A stretch of 64,000 nt of DNA from Streptomyces aquilus (GCF_003955715.1 NZ_CP034463.1:5270001-5334000); one strand, 5' to 3'; counted from the first letter of the stretch, positions 50,643-60,009 are shown. Notes: generated by a model from the letters alone, not told the origin. Numbers and translations are program-made.

Positions 50643-51463
50643 GCGACGCGACTTCGACCGCGGCCGGGGGCTTCCCGTACCGGCTGATCGCGACCGACCT
50701 CGACGGCACGCTGCTGCGCTCCGACGAGTCGGTCTCGGACCGCACCCGTGCCGCGCTCGCCGCGGCCACGGCGGCCGGTGCCGCGCACATCGTGGTGACC
50801 GGCCGCGCGGTTCCCTGGACCCGGCACATCCTCGACGACCTCGGCTACGAGGGCCTCGCGGTGTGCGGGCAGGGCGCGCAGGTGTACGACGCCGGGGCGC
50901 ACCGGCTGCTGACGTCCGTGACGCTGGACCGGCAGCTGGCCGGGGTCGCGCTCGCGAAGATCGAGGCGGAGGTCGGTCCGCTGTACCTGGCGGCCAGCCG
51001 GGACGGGCTGGACGGGGAGGTGCTGGTCGGGCAGGGCTACGCGCTCACCGGCGATCTGCCGGCCACCCCCTTCACCGACGCGGCCGATCTGTGGACCGCG
51101 CCGCTGAACAAGATCTACATACAGCATCCGGAGCTGTCCGACGACGAGCTGGCGGAGGCCGCGCGGCAGGCCGCGGGCGGGTTCGTGAACGTCGCCATGG
51201 CGGGCGCGGGCATCGTGGAGCTGCTGCCGCTGGGGCTGTCGAAGGCGACGGGGCTGTCGCTGGCGGCGCGTCGGCTCGGTCTGAAGGCCGCGGAGACGAT
51301 CGCCTTCGGTGACATGCCCAATGACATTCCCATGTTCGGGTGGGCGGCTCGGGGCGTGGCGATGGCCAACGCGCACGAGGAGCTCAAGGCGGTGGCCGAC
51401 GAGGTGACGTCCTCCAACGAGGAGGACGGGATCGCGGTGGTGCTGGAGCGGTTGCTGGGCTAG
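50639..51463 (+). CDS. Cof-type HAD phosphatase
   Basis: 274 residues. HAD motifs: [13 protein letters not shown] (nucleophile Asp), VVTGRAVPW, the Lys in [16 protein letters not shown], and [14 protein letters not shown]. The large C2 cap inserted between motifs II and III is typical of Cof/YbiV sugar-phosphate phosphatases. Substrate unknown. GTG overlaps the serS stop, so it is co-translated with serS. Its TAG overlaps the stop of the convergent ABM gene by CTAG. A paralogue lies at 62276-63154. Confidence 0.92.
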   Translation: MSDATSTAAGGFPYRLIATDLDGTLLRSDESVSDRTRAALAAATAAGAAHIVVTGRAVPWTRHILDDLGYEGLAVCGQGAQVYDAGAHRLLTSVTLDRQLAGVALAKIEAEVGPLYLAASRDGLDGEVLVGQGYALTGDLPATPFTDAADLWTAPLNKIYIQHPELSDDELAEAARQAAGGFVNVAMAGAGIVELLPLGLSKATGLSLAARRLGLKAAETIAFGDMPNDIPMFGWAARGVAMANAHEELKAVADEVTSSNEEDGIAVVLERLLG

Positions 51464-51870
51464 GAGCCCCTGGTGAAGCGGCTGAAGCCTGCTTGCAGGG
51501 CGTGGAAGGTGACGGTGCCGCCGCCCAGCATCTCGGCCTTGTGGCGCAGCTGCTCCGCCGCCGCCGGGCTCGGTCGGCCGTAGACGTCGATGGAGTTCAT
51601 GCGGATGAGCTCGCGGAACGCGCGGAACTTCGGTCCGCCGAGCTCCATGTGGAGCTCCAGCGAGGCCGGGTCGGGGTGGACGGCGACCGTCGTCATCGTG
51701 GACCCGGACTCGTCGACGTAGAAGCGGTAGGCGATCAGCTGCGGCTCGCGGGCCTCGACGAAGTCGGCGAGGTCTCGCATGCCGTCCCTGACCTCGGCGA
51801 GTCTGCCTTCACGGATGTCCGAGCGGTCGATGTAGTAGATGGGTTCAGCCGATTCCGCCACTTTCGTCAT
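51460..51870 (-). CDS. ABM-superfamily (YgiN-like) small protein, downstream of tRNA-Ser
   Basis: 136 residues. PIYYIDRSDIREGRLAEVRDGMRDLADFVEAREPQL and IAYRFYVDESGSTMTTVAVHPDPASLELHM (in consecutive segments) are the strand-helix-strand of the ABM dimeric barrel. The tail has GGGTVTFHALQAGFSRFTRG. Function unknown. The ATG lies only 25 nt after the 3' end of tRNA-Ser(GCU) on the same strand, so its mRNA may be released by tRNA processing. The stop overlaps the HAD stop. Confidence 0.8.
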   Translation of the reverse strand: MTKVAESAEPIYYIDRSDIREGRLAEVRDGMRDLADFVEAREPQLIAYRFYVDESGSTMTTVAVHPDPASLELHMELGGPKFRAFRELIRMNSIDVYGRPSPAAAEQLRHKAEMLGGGTVTFHALQAGFSRFTRGS

Positions 51871-51895
51871 GGCGCCTGAACCTATTCGTGTCTTG

Positions 51896-51980
51896 CGGAG
51901 GATGCACGGATCGAACGTGCGCGGAGTTTCCCCCGACCTCGGCTTAGCAAGCCGGTGCCTTGCCTCTCGGCCAATCCTCC
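51896..51980 (-). tRNA. tRNA-Ser (anticodon GCU), atypical second copy
   Basis: 85 nt on the minus strand: acceptor GGAGGAT/ATCCTCC, discriminator G, D-loop with GG, anticodon loop TTGCTAA, class II variable stem CGGGG-GAAA-CTCCG and T-loop TTCGATC. The first anticodon-stem pair is C-A. The sequence differs strongly from the GCU tRNA at 13511-13601. Confidence 0.9.
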
Positions 51981-52242
51981 GGGTGGGCGGCCCACGCGAG
52001 AGCGACGTCGCGTGCTCGAAGCGGCCGCCCCGGGCAGTTCCGGTGCGGTGGACTCGACGGTGGGGTAACTACACCGGAGTCCTCCGCGGACTGCCCTGAA
52101 GGGTGCTCGACGGACTGCCGTGCATGGACATCGTCGAACACCTCCCCGGTCGGTGGCGCCGGTGGGACCCGGCGGCATGAACACAACCATCGTGCCTGTA
52201 CGCCGAGTTGGCCGCCACTGATTTAATCGGCCGTCTGTTCGC

Positions 52243-52476
52243 CTACCGTCGCCACCTGCGACGCCGCCCCTTGCTGAAGAACCACCCCGCCGGCGGCTCG
52301 TCGGAGCGCCAGGGCTGCGGCTCGGGGGCCTCGTCGCGCCAGCGGGCGGCGAGCATGCGGGCCCGGGCGGACGGCTCCGAGGTCTCCGCGGAACGTATGA
52401 AGTCCTCGTCCAGGACGAGACCGTCCCAGGTGTCGTCCCCGGACCGGTCCCGTTCGTCGTGGTGCGCGTCCGCCAT
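52243..52476 (-). CDS. Small acidic conserved protein with a basic tail
   Basis: 77 residues with AGGAGG seven bases before ATG 52476. Acidic first half (DERDRSGDDTWDGLVLDEDF), a helical middle (SARARMLAARWRDEA) and a tail GWFFSKGRRRRWRR. I recall near-identical small proteins at this place in other streptomycetes, function unknown. It follows the ABC operon on the same strand. The longer ORF to 52761 runs inside the permease gene and is rejected. Confidence 0.75.
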   Translation of the reverse strand: MADAHHDERDRSGDDTWDGLVLDEDFIRSAETSEPSARARMLAARWRDEAPEPQPWRSDEPPAGWFFSKGRRRRWRR

Positions 52477-52601
52477 CCCCGTTCCTCCTAGCAGTGCATC
52501 CCCGTCGATCCAGTGTGCCGAGGCAGGGGTGAAGCCCCTGTCAATAAGGGCGGCGTCTATCTCCCACGGCGTCTGCTCCCGCGGTGCCGACTCCGCGTCG
52601 C

Positions 52602-53321
52602 CTACTCCTCGCCCGCCAGCGTCAGCGTCCGCAGCTTCTGCCCGGCGTACCAGGTGGCCAGCACGGTCACCGCGACCAGCAGGACCGTCGCGGTGACGAT
52701 GCCCACGTCCGAGGTGACCAGGTCTCCGCCGGCGACCTTGTGGGCCACCGCCAGCGACCACTGCTGGACGCTGAGGGTGCGCGCACCCGAGACCAGGGAG
52801 CCGAACAGGGCTTCCCAGACGAGGGCGTAGACGAGGCCGAAGACGACCGCGTGCCGGGACACGGTGCCCAGGAGCAGGAAGAGCGCGGCGTAGGCGATGG
52901 AGGAGACCAGCGCGGCGACCGTGTAGGCGACGGCGATCTGCTGGCCGTTGCCGTTGAGGATGAGGCCTGCGACCAGGGTCGGCAGGGCTGAGAAGACCAT
53001 GGTGACCGCGATCGCGACGATCAGCTTGGTGAAGATGATCGTGGGCCGTTTGATCGGCTTGGACAGCAGGTACACCACCGAGCCGTCGTCGATCTCCGGG
53101 CCGATCGCGCCGGTGCCGGCGATGACGCCGATGATCGGCACCATGGTGGCGAGGGCGAGGCCGCCGAGCAGGTCGGACGCGGTCTGGTCGTCGGCGCCGA
53201 CCAGGGCGCGCACGATCACCGAGATCACGATGAGCAGCAGGGGCAGGGCGCCCAGGATGAGGGCCCTGCGCCGGCCGAGCAGGGCCCGGTAGGTGAGTCG
53301 GGCGACTGTGGGGTCGTACAT
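52602..53321 (-). CDS. ABC-2 type permease
   Basis: 239 residues, six helices (GALPLLLIVISVIVRAL, GGLALATMVPIIGVIAG, VFSALPTLVAGLIL, AYAALFLLLGTVS, VTATVLLVAVTVLATWYAG). The EIDDGSVVYLLSKPIKRPTI segment is typical of ABC-2 permeases. Last gene of a four-gene operon; pairs with the ATPase ending 10 nt upstream. Substrate unknown. Confidence 0.9.
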   Translation of the reverse strand: MYDPTVARLTYRALLGRRRALILGALPLLLIVISVIVRALVGADDQTASDLLGGLALATMVPIIGVIAGTGAIGPEIDDGSVVYLLSKPIKRPTIIFTKLIVAIAVTMVFSALPTLVAGLILNGNGQQIAVAYTVAALVSSIAYAALFLLLGTVSRHAVVFGLVYALVWEALFGSLVSGARTLSVQQWSLAVAHKVAGGDLVTSDVGIVTATVLLVAVTVLATWYAGQKLRTLTLAGEE

Positions 53322-53331
53322 CTTCGGCCTC

Positions 53332-54243
53332 CTACGCCGCGACCAGGTAAGAGAACACGGACTCGAGGGACTCGTCGGACGGCGAGACCGTCAGCAGCCG
53401 GATGCCGTGGTCGCGGGCGACCTTCGGCAACAGGGCGGTGAAACGGCCGAAGTCGACGGCCTGGATGCGCAACGCGCCCTCCGCCAGGTCGACTTCGATG
53501 CCGGACGTCGACGGGTCGGCGATCAGCGCGGCCGCGAGGGCGCGGTCGTCACTGGAGCGCACCAGGTAGCGGTGCGGGCGGTCGGTCATCAGGCGGCGGA
53601 TCTTGCGGAAGTCGCCGCTGGCCGCGTGCCGTCCGGCGACCACGACCTCGATGTGCCAGGCGAGTTGCTCGACCTCTTCGAGGATGTGGGACGAGAACAG
53701 GACCGTGCGGCCCTCGTCGCCCATGCGGCGCAGCAGGTCCATGAGCTGCATGCGCTGGCGCGGGTCCATGCCGTTGAAGGGCTCGTCCAGGAGCAGCAGG
53801 GACGGGTCGTGGACCAGGGCGGACGCCATCTTCACGCGCTGGCGCATGCCCTTGGAGTACGTCTGGATCTTGCGGTCCTGCGCGTACTCCATCTCGACCG
53901 TGGCCAGCGCCTTCTGGGCGGCCTTGGCGCCCAGGCCGTGCAACTCGGCGTTGGCGACGACGAATTCGCGGCCGGTGAGGAAGTCGTACATCGCCTCGCG
54001 CTCGGGGACGATGCCGATGTGCTTGTAGATGGCCTCGTTGCGCCAGGTGGGCCGGCCGTCGAGGGTGACGGTGCCGGTGGAGGGGGCGAGGAAGCCGCCC
54101 ATCATGTTGATGAGCGTGGACTTTCCGGCGCCGTTGGGGCCGAGGAGGCCGGTGACGCCGGGGCCGATCGTCATGGTGACGTCGTTGACGGCGACCACGT
54201 TGCCGAACCAGCGCGAGACGTGGTCGATGGAGAGCGTGGTCAC
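53332..54243 (-). CDS. ABC transporter ATPase
   Basis: 303 residues from GTG 54243. Walker A GPNGAGKS, signature YSKGMRQR, Walker B LLLLDEPFNGMD and switch His in SSHILEEVEQ. The C-terminal 80 residues (after HRYLVRSSDDRAL) form the accessory domain of ABC-2 type ATPases. The GTG overlaps the permease stop upstream (GTGA). The longer ORF to 54948 is a shadow of that permease. Confidence 0.95.
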   Translation of the reverse strand: MTTLSIDHVSRWFGNVVAVNDVTMTIGPGVTGLLGPNGAGKSTLINMMGGFLAPSTGTVTLDGRPTWRNEAIYKHIGIVPEREAMYDFLTGREFVVANAELHGLGAKAAQKALATVEMEYAQDRKIQTYSKGMRQRVKMASALVHDPSLLLLDEPFNGMDPRQRMQLMDLLRRMGDEGRTVLFSSHILEEVEQLAWHIEVVVAGRHAASGDFRKIRRLMTDRPHRYLVRSSDDRALAAALIADPSTSGIEVDLAEGALRIQAVDFGRFTALLPKVARDHGIRLLTVSPSDESLESVFSYLVAA

Positions 54244-55148
54244 AGTCCCACCTTCTTGTAGCGGCGCATCATGAGGCCGTAACTGGCGGCGATCAGGCCG
54301 AGGACGACGAGGACGTACACCACGCCTTGGCCGGTCGAAGGCCCGTGCCCGCCCGGGAGCGACGGGGTCGCGCCGAGGAAGGCGGACTGCACGCCGTCGA
54401 TGAGGGTGACCGGCGAGAAGAGACCCATCCACGGGATGGCGGAGGTGCTGCCCTGGGTGTCGGCGATGGCCTGGAGGGTGGTGACGGCGCCGTAGGAGAT
54501 GGTGAAGACGGCGATGACGGCCGCGATGCCGAAGCCGCGCCTGGGGGTGACCGCCGCGATGACCAGGCCGATGCCGGCGAACAGCAGCGAGAGCAGTGCC
54601 ACGGAGACGAGTCCCTGTGCGAATCCCTTGGTCTGGTCGGTGAAGTCGAGCTTGGCCAGCAGCGCGCCCACGTAGAGGACGAGCAGGGGAGCCGCGGTCA
54701 GGATGAACATCGCCGAGGCCAGCGCCGCGTACTTGGCGCGGACGTAGTCGGCGGTCTCGATGGGCCGCGAGAAGTACAGCGGCACGGTCTTGAAGCGCAG
54801 GTCGCGGGAGACGGACTGGGGGGCCTGCGAGGCGACGTACAGGCAGATCACGGACTGCATGATGATCGCGTAGCGCGTGTAGTCGACCGGCAGGTCGTTG
54901 GCCTTGGTGGCGACCGCGACGGCCACCATGATGAGCGCCGGGACGCACATCACGACGAACAGCAGCATCGGCAGCACCTTGGACTTGACCGAGCGGCCGA
55001 GGCCGTAGGCGCCGCGCAGGGACTGCGAGTACAGGGACCGGGTCGCGTAGGAGCGGCCGAGGCGGGGGCCGTCGTAGGCGCGGTAGCCGATGTTGTGGAT
55101 GCGGGTCTGGTCGCCCGCGGGGGTGGCGACCGGGTGTTCAGCTGCCAT
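54240..55148 (-). CDS. ABC-2 type permease
   Basis: 302 residues. The cytoplasmic start contains RIHNIGYRAYDGPRLG, typical of this family, followed by six helices (VLPMLLFVVMCVPALIMVAV to VVYVLVVLGLIAASYGLMMR). SRDLRFKTVPLYFSRPIETADYV is the coupling segment. It overlaps the upstream ATPase gene by 11 nt and the downstream one by 4 nt. Confidence 0.92.
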   Translation of the reverse strand: MAAEHPVATPAGDQTRIHNIGYRAYDGPRLGRSYATRSLYSQSLRGAYGLGRSVKSKVLPMLLFVVMCVPALIMVAVAVATKANDLPVDYTRYAIIMQSVICLYVASQAPQSVSRDLRFKTVPLYFSRPIETADYVRAKYAALASAMFILTAAPLLVLYVGALLAKLDFTDQTKGFAQGLVSVALLSLLFAGIGLVIAAVTPRRGFGIAAVIAVFTISYGAVTTLQAIADTQGSTSAIPWMGLFSPVTLIDGVQSAFLGATPSLPGGHGPSTGQGVVYVLVVLGLIAASYGLMMRRYKKVGL

Positions 55149-56118
55149 GGCCGACGGCCTCCTTCCGCTGCTGTTCCTCGGTCTCCCGGTCGTCCGTGAA
55201 GACCTCCGAGATGTGGTGGCGGCGCTGTTCCATGCGGATCAGGCCGAGGCCGAGGTCGGCGACGACGTCCCGGACAACGTCGTACGTCTCCTCGCCCTGC
55301 GCGGTGAGCAGCAGGATGTGGCCGGCGCCGGGCAGGCCGCTGCCCGCCTCGACGCTCACCCCGCGCGCGTGGAGCGCTTCGCGGACCGCGCGGGTGCCGT
55401 CCGGGTGCTCGTCGGTGTCGGTGACCTCGATCGCGAGGGTGGTGGTGGTCTGGGTGAAGTCGGTGGTGGAGCTGGAGCGCAGGAGCTTGCCGCCGTCGAC
55501 GACGACCACGTGGTCGCAGGTGCGCTCCAGTTCGCCCAGGAGGTGGGAGGTGACCAGGACCGAGATGCCGAAGTCGGTGTGGATGCGCCGGATGAGGGCG
55601 AGCATCTCGTCGCGGCCGACCGGGTCGAGGCCGTTGGTCGGCTCGTCCAGGAAGACCAGCTGGGGGTCGTGGACGAGGGCCTGGGCGAGCTTCACGCGCT
55701 GCTTCATGCCGGTCGAGTAGCCGCCGATGGGGCGGTAGCGCTCCTCGTACAGCCCGACGTGGCGCAGGGTGTCCGCGGTGCGCTCGCGCGCGGCGGCGGG
55801 CGGCAGGCCGGACATGCGCGCCATGTGGACGACGAACTCGGTGGCCGAGACGTCGGGCGGCAGGCAGTCGTGCTCCGGCATGTATCCGACGCGCTCGCGG
55901 ATGGCGCCGCCCTTGGTGGCGACGTCGAGGCCGAGCACCTCGGCGCGGCCCTCGGTGGCGGGGGACAGACCCAGCAGGATCTTGATCAGTGTGGACTTGC
56001 CGGCTCCGTTGGCTCCGACGAGTCCCGTCACACCGGGTCCGACGTCCACGGAGAGCCGGTCAAGCGCGGTCACCCGGGGGAACCGCTTGCTCAGGCTTTC
56101 GGTCGCGATCACAGTCAC
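55138..56118 (-). CDS. ABC transporter ATPase
   Basis: 326 residues from GTG 56118. Walker A GANGAGKST, signature YSTGMKQR, Walker B QLVFLDEPTNGLDP and the switch-His loop TSHLLGELERTC, all intact. The C-terminus ends in a Glu/Gln/Lys-rich helix (EEQQRKEAVGHGS). First gene of the operon ATPase-permease-ATPase-permease, which looks like two exporters, or one heteromeric exporter, expressed together. Upstream lies a 255-bp divergent region shared with the M24 gene. An ORF start at 56214 is possible but lacks a ribosome site. Confidence 0.93.
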   Translation of the reverse strand: MTVIATESLSKRFPRVTALDRLSVDVGPGVTGLVGANGAGKSTLIKILLGLSPATEGRAEVLGLDVATKGGAIRERVGYMPEHDCLPPDVSATEFVVHMARMSGLPPAAARERTADTLRHVGLYEERYRPIGGYSTGMKQRVKLAQALVHDPQLVFLDEPTNGLDPVGRDEMLALIRRIHTDFGISVLVTSHLLGELERTCDHVVVVDGGKLLRSSSTTDFTQTTTTLAIEVTDTDEHPDGTRAVREALHARGVSVEAGSGLPGAGHILLLTAQGEETYDVVRDVVADLGLGLIRMEQRRHHISEVFTDDRETEEQQRKEAVGHGS

Positions 56119-56191
56119 GTCTTCGACAGTAGTGACCCGCGCCACTGCGGGCGTCACACCGCAGAGCTGTCTTCGGGTCAGCCTCCAGACG

Positions 56192-56203
56192 TACGGGCCC
56201 GTA
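56192..56203. promoter_or_regulatory. 12-bp palindrome in the divergent ABC/M24 promoter region
   Basis: TACGGGCCCGTA is a perfect palindrome 75 bp upstream of the ABC operon start; candidate operator. A single DnaA-like box TTTTCCACA lies at 56260. Confidence 0.35.
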
Positions 56204-56373
56204 GGGGATGCCATGCCTGAGAGCTACGGAGGGGTCGCGCGGCGGAGCCCGGGCGAGGGTTTTCCACAGGCCGACCCGGCCTATTGACGCAGCCTCTAAC
56301 AACTGTCACATTCGGCGGTGTCAAGTTACGGGCACGTAGCGCAGTCGGCGTGGACTGGGTGGGACGGGGTGGC

Positions 56374-57216
56374 ATGACGACGGCAGTGGCAGGCGAACGG
56401 GCCGCGGAGCTGCGGGGATTCAGGAAGGTCCAGCGGCTGGCGTACGAGTGCGCCGAGGCCGTGGCGGCACGGCTGGAACCCGGAGTGACCGAGCGCGAGG
56501 CGGCGCGGATGCAGCGCGCGTGGCTGCGCGAGCGCGGGGTGCGGGACTGGTTCCACCTCCCCTTCGCCTGGTTCGGGGACCGCACGGCGTTCGTGAACTT
56601 CCGCGTGCCGCTCCAGTTCTTTCCCACCGACCGGCGTCTGGAGCCCGGGATGCCGTTCATCCTGGACATGGCCCCGGTCCACGACGGTTTCACCGCGGAC
56701 ATCGGCTACTCGGGCTCCCTCGGCGTGAACCCCGTGCAGGACAAGCTGATGGACGACCTGGAGGCGCACCGCGAGCTGATCCTGCGCGAGGTGCGCGAGC
56801 GGCGTCCGCTGCGCGCGATCTACGAGGACGTGGACCGCTTGATGGTCCGCCAGGGCTACGCGAACCGGCACCGCGCCTACCCGTTCGGGGTGATCGCCCA
56901 CAAGGTGGACCGGGTGAAGGAACGCCGCTGGTCACCGAAGATCTTCGGGTTCGGCACCCAGTCACTGAAGGGCCTCGCGGCCGACGCGCTGCACGGCCAC
57001 CGCGAGGGCTGGTCCCCGCTGTGGTCGCCGTACCGCTTCTCCGATCACCCGCCGCAGCCGGGCCTGTGGGCGGTCGAACCGCACCTCGGCTTCCGCGGCA
57101 CGGGCGCGAAGTTCGAGGAGATCCTCGTGGTCACCGACTCCAGGGACCCCGAGGAGAGCGCCTTCTGGCTCGACGACGACCTGCCGCATGTGCGGCGCTG
57201 GGCGGAGGGGAAGTGA
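56374..57216 (+). CDS. M24-family (aminopeptidase P/creatinase fold) protein
   Basis: 280 residues. Pita-bread fold without the creatinase N-domain. Metal-site residues are retained: Asp pair in FILDMAPVHDGFTADIGYSG, His in YPFGVIAHKVDR, and Glu in WAVEPHLGF and KFEEILVVT. Probably a peptidase or lyase-like relative; the insertion VNFRVPLQFFPTDRR and the C-terminal FWLDDDLPHVRRW are family-specific. ATG 56374 follows GGGGTGG. The stop overlaps the GTG of the EphD-like gene, so the two are coupled. Confidence 0.87.
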   Translation: MTTAVAGERAAELRGFRKVQRLAYECAEAVAARLEPGVTEREAARMQRAWLRERGVRDWFHLPFAWFGDRTAFVNFRVPLQFFPTDRRLEPGMPFILDMAPVHDGFTADIGYSGSLGVNPVQDKLMDDLEAHRELILREVRERRPLRAIYEDVDRLMVRQGYANRHRAYPFGVIAHKVDRVKERRWSPKIFGFGTQSLKGLAADALHGHREGWSPLWSPYRFSDHPPQPGLWAVEPHLGFRGTGAKFEEILVVTDSRDPEESAFWLDDDLPHVRRWAEGK

Positions 57217-58976
57217 CCGGGATGACTCTCGAGAACGCGCGTGAGCGCCGGGTGCGCACCGGCGGTGTCGAGCTGTGCGTGGCCGAACTGGGGGAGGCCG
57301 GGCAGCCGACCGTGGTCCTCGTGCACGGCTATCCGGACAGCAAGGAGGTGTGGGCGCAGGTCGCCGCCCGGCTCGCCGACCGCTTCCACGTCGTGCTCTA
57401 CGACGTCCGGGGCCACGGCCGCTCCACAGCACCGCGGCCGCTGCGAGGCGGTTTCACCCTGGAGAAGCTGACGGACGACTTCCTGGCCGTGGTGGACGCG
57501 GTCAGCCCCGACCGCCCGGTGCACCTGGTCGGGCACGACTGGGGCTCGGTGCAGGCCTGGGAGTTCGCCACCGTGGCGCGCACCGAGGGCCGCATCGCGT
57601 CCTTCACCTCGATGTCCGGGCCGTCCCTCGACCACTTCGGACACTGGATCAACACCCGCCTCAGGCGCCCCACCCCGCGCCGCGTCGGCCAACTCCTCGG
57701 CCAGGGCGCCAAGTCCTGGTACGTGTACGCGCTGCACACGCCCGTGCTGCCCGAACTGGCCTGGCGCGGCCCGCTCGGCAAGGCGTGGCCGCGCGTCCTG
57801 GAGCGGTTCGAACGGGTCCCCGGCGACGGCTACCCCACCTCGTCCCTCCCCACGGACGCGGCCCACGGAGCCTGGCTGTACCGGGACAACGTACGGGCCC
57901 GACTGCGCCGCCCCCGCCCGGACGCCTACGCGCACGCGCCCGTGCAGCTCATCACGCCGCTCGGCGACGCGTTCCTGTCGGAGCGGCTCTACGACAACCT
58001 GGAGCAGTGGGTGCCGCAGTTGACGCGACGCACCCTCCCGGCCCGGCACTGGATACCCCGGTCCCGGCCCGACCAACTGGCCGCCTGGATCGGAGAGTTC
58101 GTGACAGCCAACGAGAGCGGCAGGACGGTCACCGCGCCGAGCGGCAAGTACGCCGACCGGTTCGGCGGCCAGTTGGTGCTGGTCACCGGCGCGGGCAGCG
58201 GCATCGGGCGGGCGACGGCGTACGCGTTCGCCGAGTCCGGCGCGCGCGTGATCGCCGTCGACCGGGACGCGGAGGGTGCCGCCCGCACGGCCGAGATGTC
58301 CCGGCTGCTGGGGGCGCCCGACGCCTGGGCCGAGACGGTCGACGTCTCCGACGAGCAGGCCATGGAGAAGCTCGCCGACAAGGTCGCCACCGCGTACGGG
58401 GTGGTGGACGTCCTGGTCAACAACGCCGGGATCGGTCTGTCCGGGTCCTTCTTCGACACCACCCCGGAGGACTGGAAGAAGGTCCTCGACGTCAACCTCT
58501 GGGGCGTCATCCACGGCTGCCGGCTGTTCGGCAGGCAGATGGCCGAGCGCGGACAGGGCGGCCACATCGTCAACACCGCGTCGGCGGCGGCGTACCAGCC
58601 CTCCAAGGCGCTGCCCGCCTACAGCACCTCCAAGGCGGCGGTGCTGATGCTCAGCGAGTGCCTGCGCGCGGAACTCGCCGGCCAGGGCATCGGCGTGAGC
58701 GCGATCTGCCCCGGCTTCGTCAACACCAACATCACCTCGACCGCGCGCTTCGCCGGCGTCGACGGCGAGGAGGAGAAGCGGCGCCAGAAAAGGACCGCGC
58801 GGCTGTACGGGCTGCGGAACTACCCGCCGGAGAAGGTCGCGGACGCGATCCTGCGGGCGGTGGTGCGCGACGAGGCGGTCGTGCCGGTGACACCGGAGGC
58901 GCGCGGCGCGCACCTGATGTCCCGCTTCACGCCACGGGCGCTCCGGGCGATCGCACGGCTGGAACCACCGCTGTGA
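57213..58976 (+). CDS. Alpha/beta-hydrolase-SDR fusion (EphD-like)
   Basis: 587 residues. Residues about 1-300 are an epoxide-hydrolase-like alpha/beta hydrolase: HGYPDSKEVW oxyanion region and nucleophile Asp in VGHDWGSVQAW. Residues about 310-587 are a short-chain dehydrogenase: TGAGSGIGRATA (NAD(P) loop), NNAGIG, and the Ser/Tyr/Lys site in NTASAAAYQP...AYSTSKAA. This is the M. tuberculosis EphD layout, linked there to mycolic-acid modification; streptomycetes lack mycolates, so the substrate here must differ. GTG 57213 follows GGAGGGGAA. Translationally coupled to the M24 gene. Confidence 0.92.
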   Translation: MTGMTLENARERRVRTGGVELCVAELGEAGQPTVVLVHGYPDSKEVWAQVAARLADRFHVVLYDVRGHGRSTAPRPLRGGFTLEKLTDDFLAVVDAVSPDRPVHLVGHDWGSVQAWEFATVARTEGRIASFTSMSGPSLDHFGHWINTRLRRPTPRRVGQLLGQGAKSWYVYALHTPVLPELAWRGPLGKAWPRVLERFERVPGDGYPTSSLPTDAAHGAWLYRDNVRARLRRPRPDAYAHAPVQLITPLGDAFLSERLYDNLEQWVPQLTRRTLPARHWIPRSRPDQLAAWIGEFVTANESGRTVTAPSGKYADRFGGQLVLVTGAGSGIGRATAYAFAESGARVIAVDRDAEGAARTAEMSRLLGAPDAWAETVDVSDEQAMEKLADKVATAYGVVDVLVNNAGIGLSGSFFDTTPEDWKKVLDVNLWGVIHGCRLFGRQMAERGQGGHIVNTASAAAYQPSKALPAYSTSKAAVLMLSECLRAELAGQGIGVSAICPGFVNTNITSTARFAGVDGEEEKRRQKRTARLYGLRNYPPEKVADAILRAVVRDEAVVPVTPEARGAHLMSRFTPRALRAIARLEPPL

Positions 58977-59070
58977 GGCCGGGGGTTGGCTCGCGCGGGG
59001 TCCTCGTCGACGGGTGGCTCATGCCGCTGCGCCGGACTTCGCGGAGGTCCCCGGCGGCACGGGCCATCCC

Positions 59071-60009
59071 GTGAGCACCGCCCCCGCGTACCGGATCGAG
59101 GACCTCGCGCACCGCAGTGGCGCCACCGTCCGCACCATCCGCGCCTACCAGGACCGGGGCCTGCTCCCCCGCCCGGAGCGGCGTGGCCGTGCCAACGTCT
59201 ACTCGGACGCCCATCTCGCCCGCCTCCACCAGATCGCCGGCCTTCTCGACCGCGGCTACACCCTGGCCTCCATCAAGGAGTTGTTGGAGGCCTGGGACGC
59301 CGGGCGCGGGCTCGGCGGGGTGCTCGGGCTGGTCGCCGAGGTCGACGGGCCGTGGAGCGACGAGGAGGCGGTGCGGATCTCGCGCGCGGAGCTGGACGAG
59401 CGGTTCGGCGGCAGCCCGGACGCCGCGGCGGTCGCCGACGCCGTGGAGCTCGGCGTGCTGGAGCCGGTGCCCGGCGACGAGGACTCCTTCCATGTCCCGA
59501 GCCCTCAAGAGCTTGCCGTAGCGGTCGAGTTGCACGCTGCGGGGGTGCCGCTGTCCGCGATCGCCGGGCATCTACGGGAGTTGAGGGGGCAGGTCGAGCA
59601 CATCGCGGCCCGTTTCCTGGAGTTCACCACCGAGCATGTCTTCGCCCGCTACCTCGACGGACCGCACCGTCCGACCGACGCGGAGGCGGCCGAGGCGGCC
59701 TCGCTCGTACGACGACTGAGGCCGCTCGCACAGCAGACGGTGGACGCGGAACTCGCGCGCGCGATGCGCCTGTTGGCGGTGCGGCACCTGAGACAGCACC
59801 TCGGCACGGAGGAGCGCGCGCCGGAGCGTTCCGCGACCCGAACCGTGGTTCTGCCCGAGGAGACGATGCGGGCCGTGGAAGGGCTGGTTGGCGAGGAGCG
59901 GGCGGCGGAGTTCGTGGCGTTGGCGGCTGAACGGGAGGTGCGGGCGCGGGGGTTGGACGCGCTCACGTCAAGGGGAGTGCCCCCAAGCGATCTTGACGAA
60001 AGGGACTGA
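59071..60009 (+). CDS. MerR-family transcriptional regulator
   Basis: 312 residues from GTG 59071 (start uncertain; GTG 59014 would add 19). The N-terminal winged helix is YRIEDLAHRSGATVRTIRAY-QDRGLLP followed by NVYSDAHLARLHQIAGLLDRGYTL, a canonical MerR DNA-binding domain. The C-terminal about 230 residues are helical, with no Cys cluster, so not a metal sensor; they resemble drug- or ligand-sensing MerR proteins of actinomycetes. It follows the EphD-like gene on the same strand with a 94-nt gap and may regulate it. Confidence 0.9.
   Translation: MSTAPAYRIEDLAHRSGATVRTIRAYQDRGLLPRPERRGRANVYSDAHLARLHQIAGLLDRGYTLASIKELLEAWDAGRGLGGVLGLVAEVDGPWSDEEAVRISRAELDERFGGSPDAAAVADAVELGVLEPVPGDEDSFHVPSPQELAVAVELHAAGVPLSAIAGHLRELRGQVEHIAARFLEFTTEHVFARYLDGPHRPTDAEAAEAASLVRRLRPLAQQTVDAELARAMRLLAVRHLRQHLGTEERAPERSATRTVVLPEETMRAVEGLVGEERAAEFVALAAEREVRARGLDALTSRGVPPSDLDERD

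Noticed and set aside
52243..52761. 172-codon version of the small acidic protein
   Set aside because: The first 95 codons overlap the ABC permease; a strong ribosome site supports ATG 52476.
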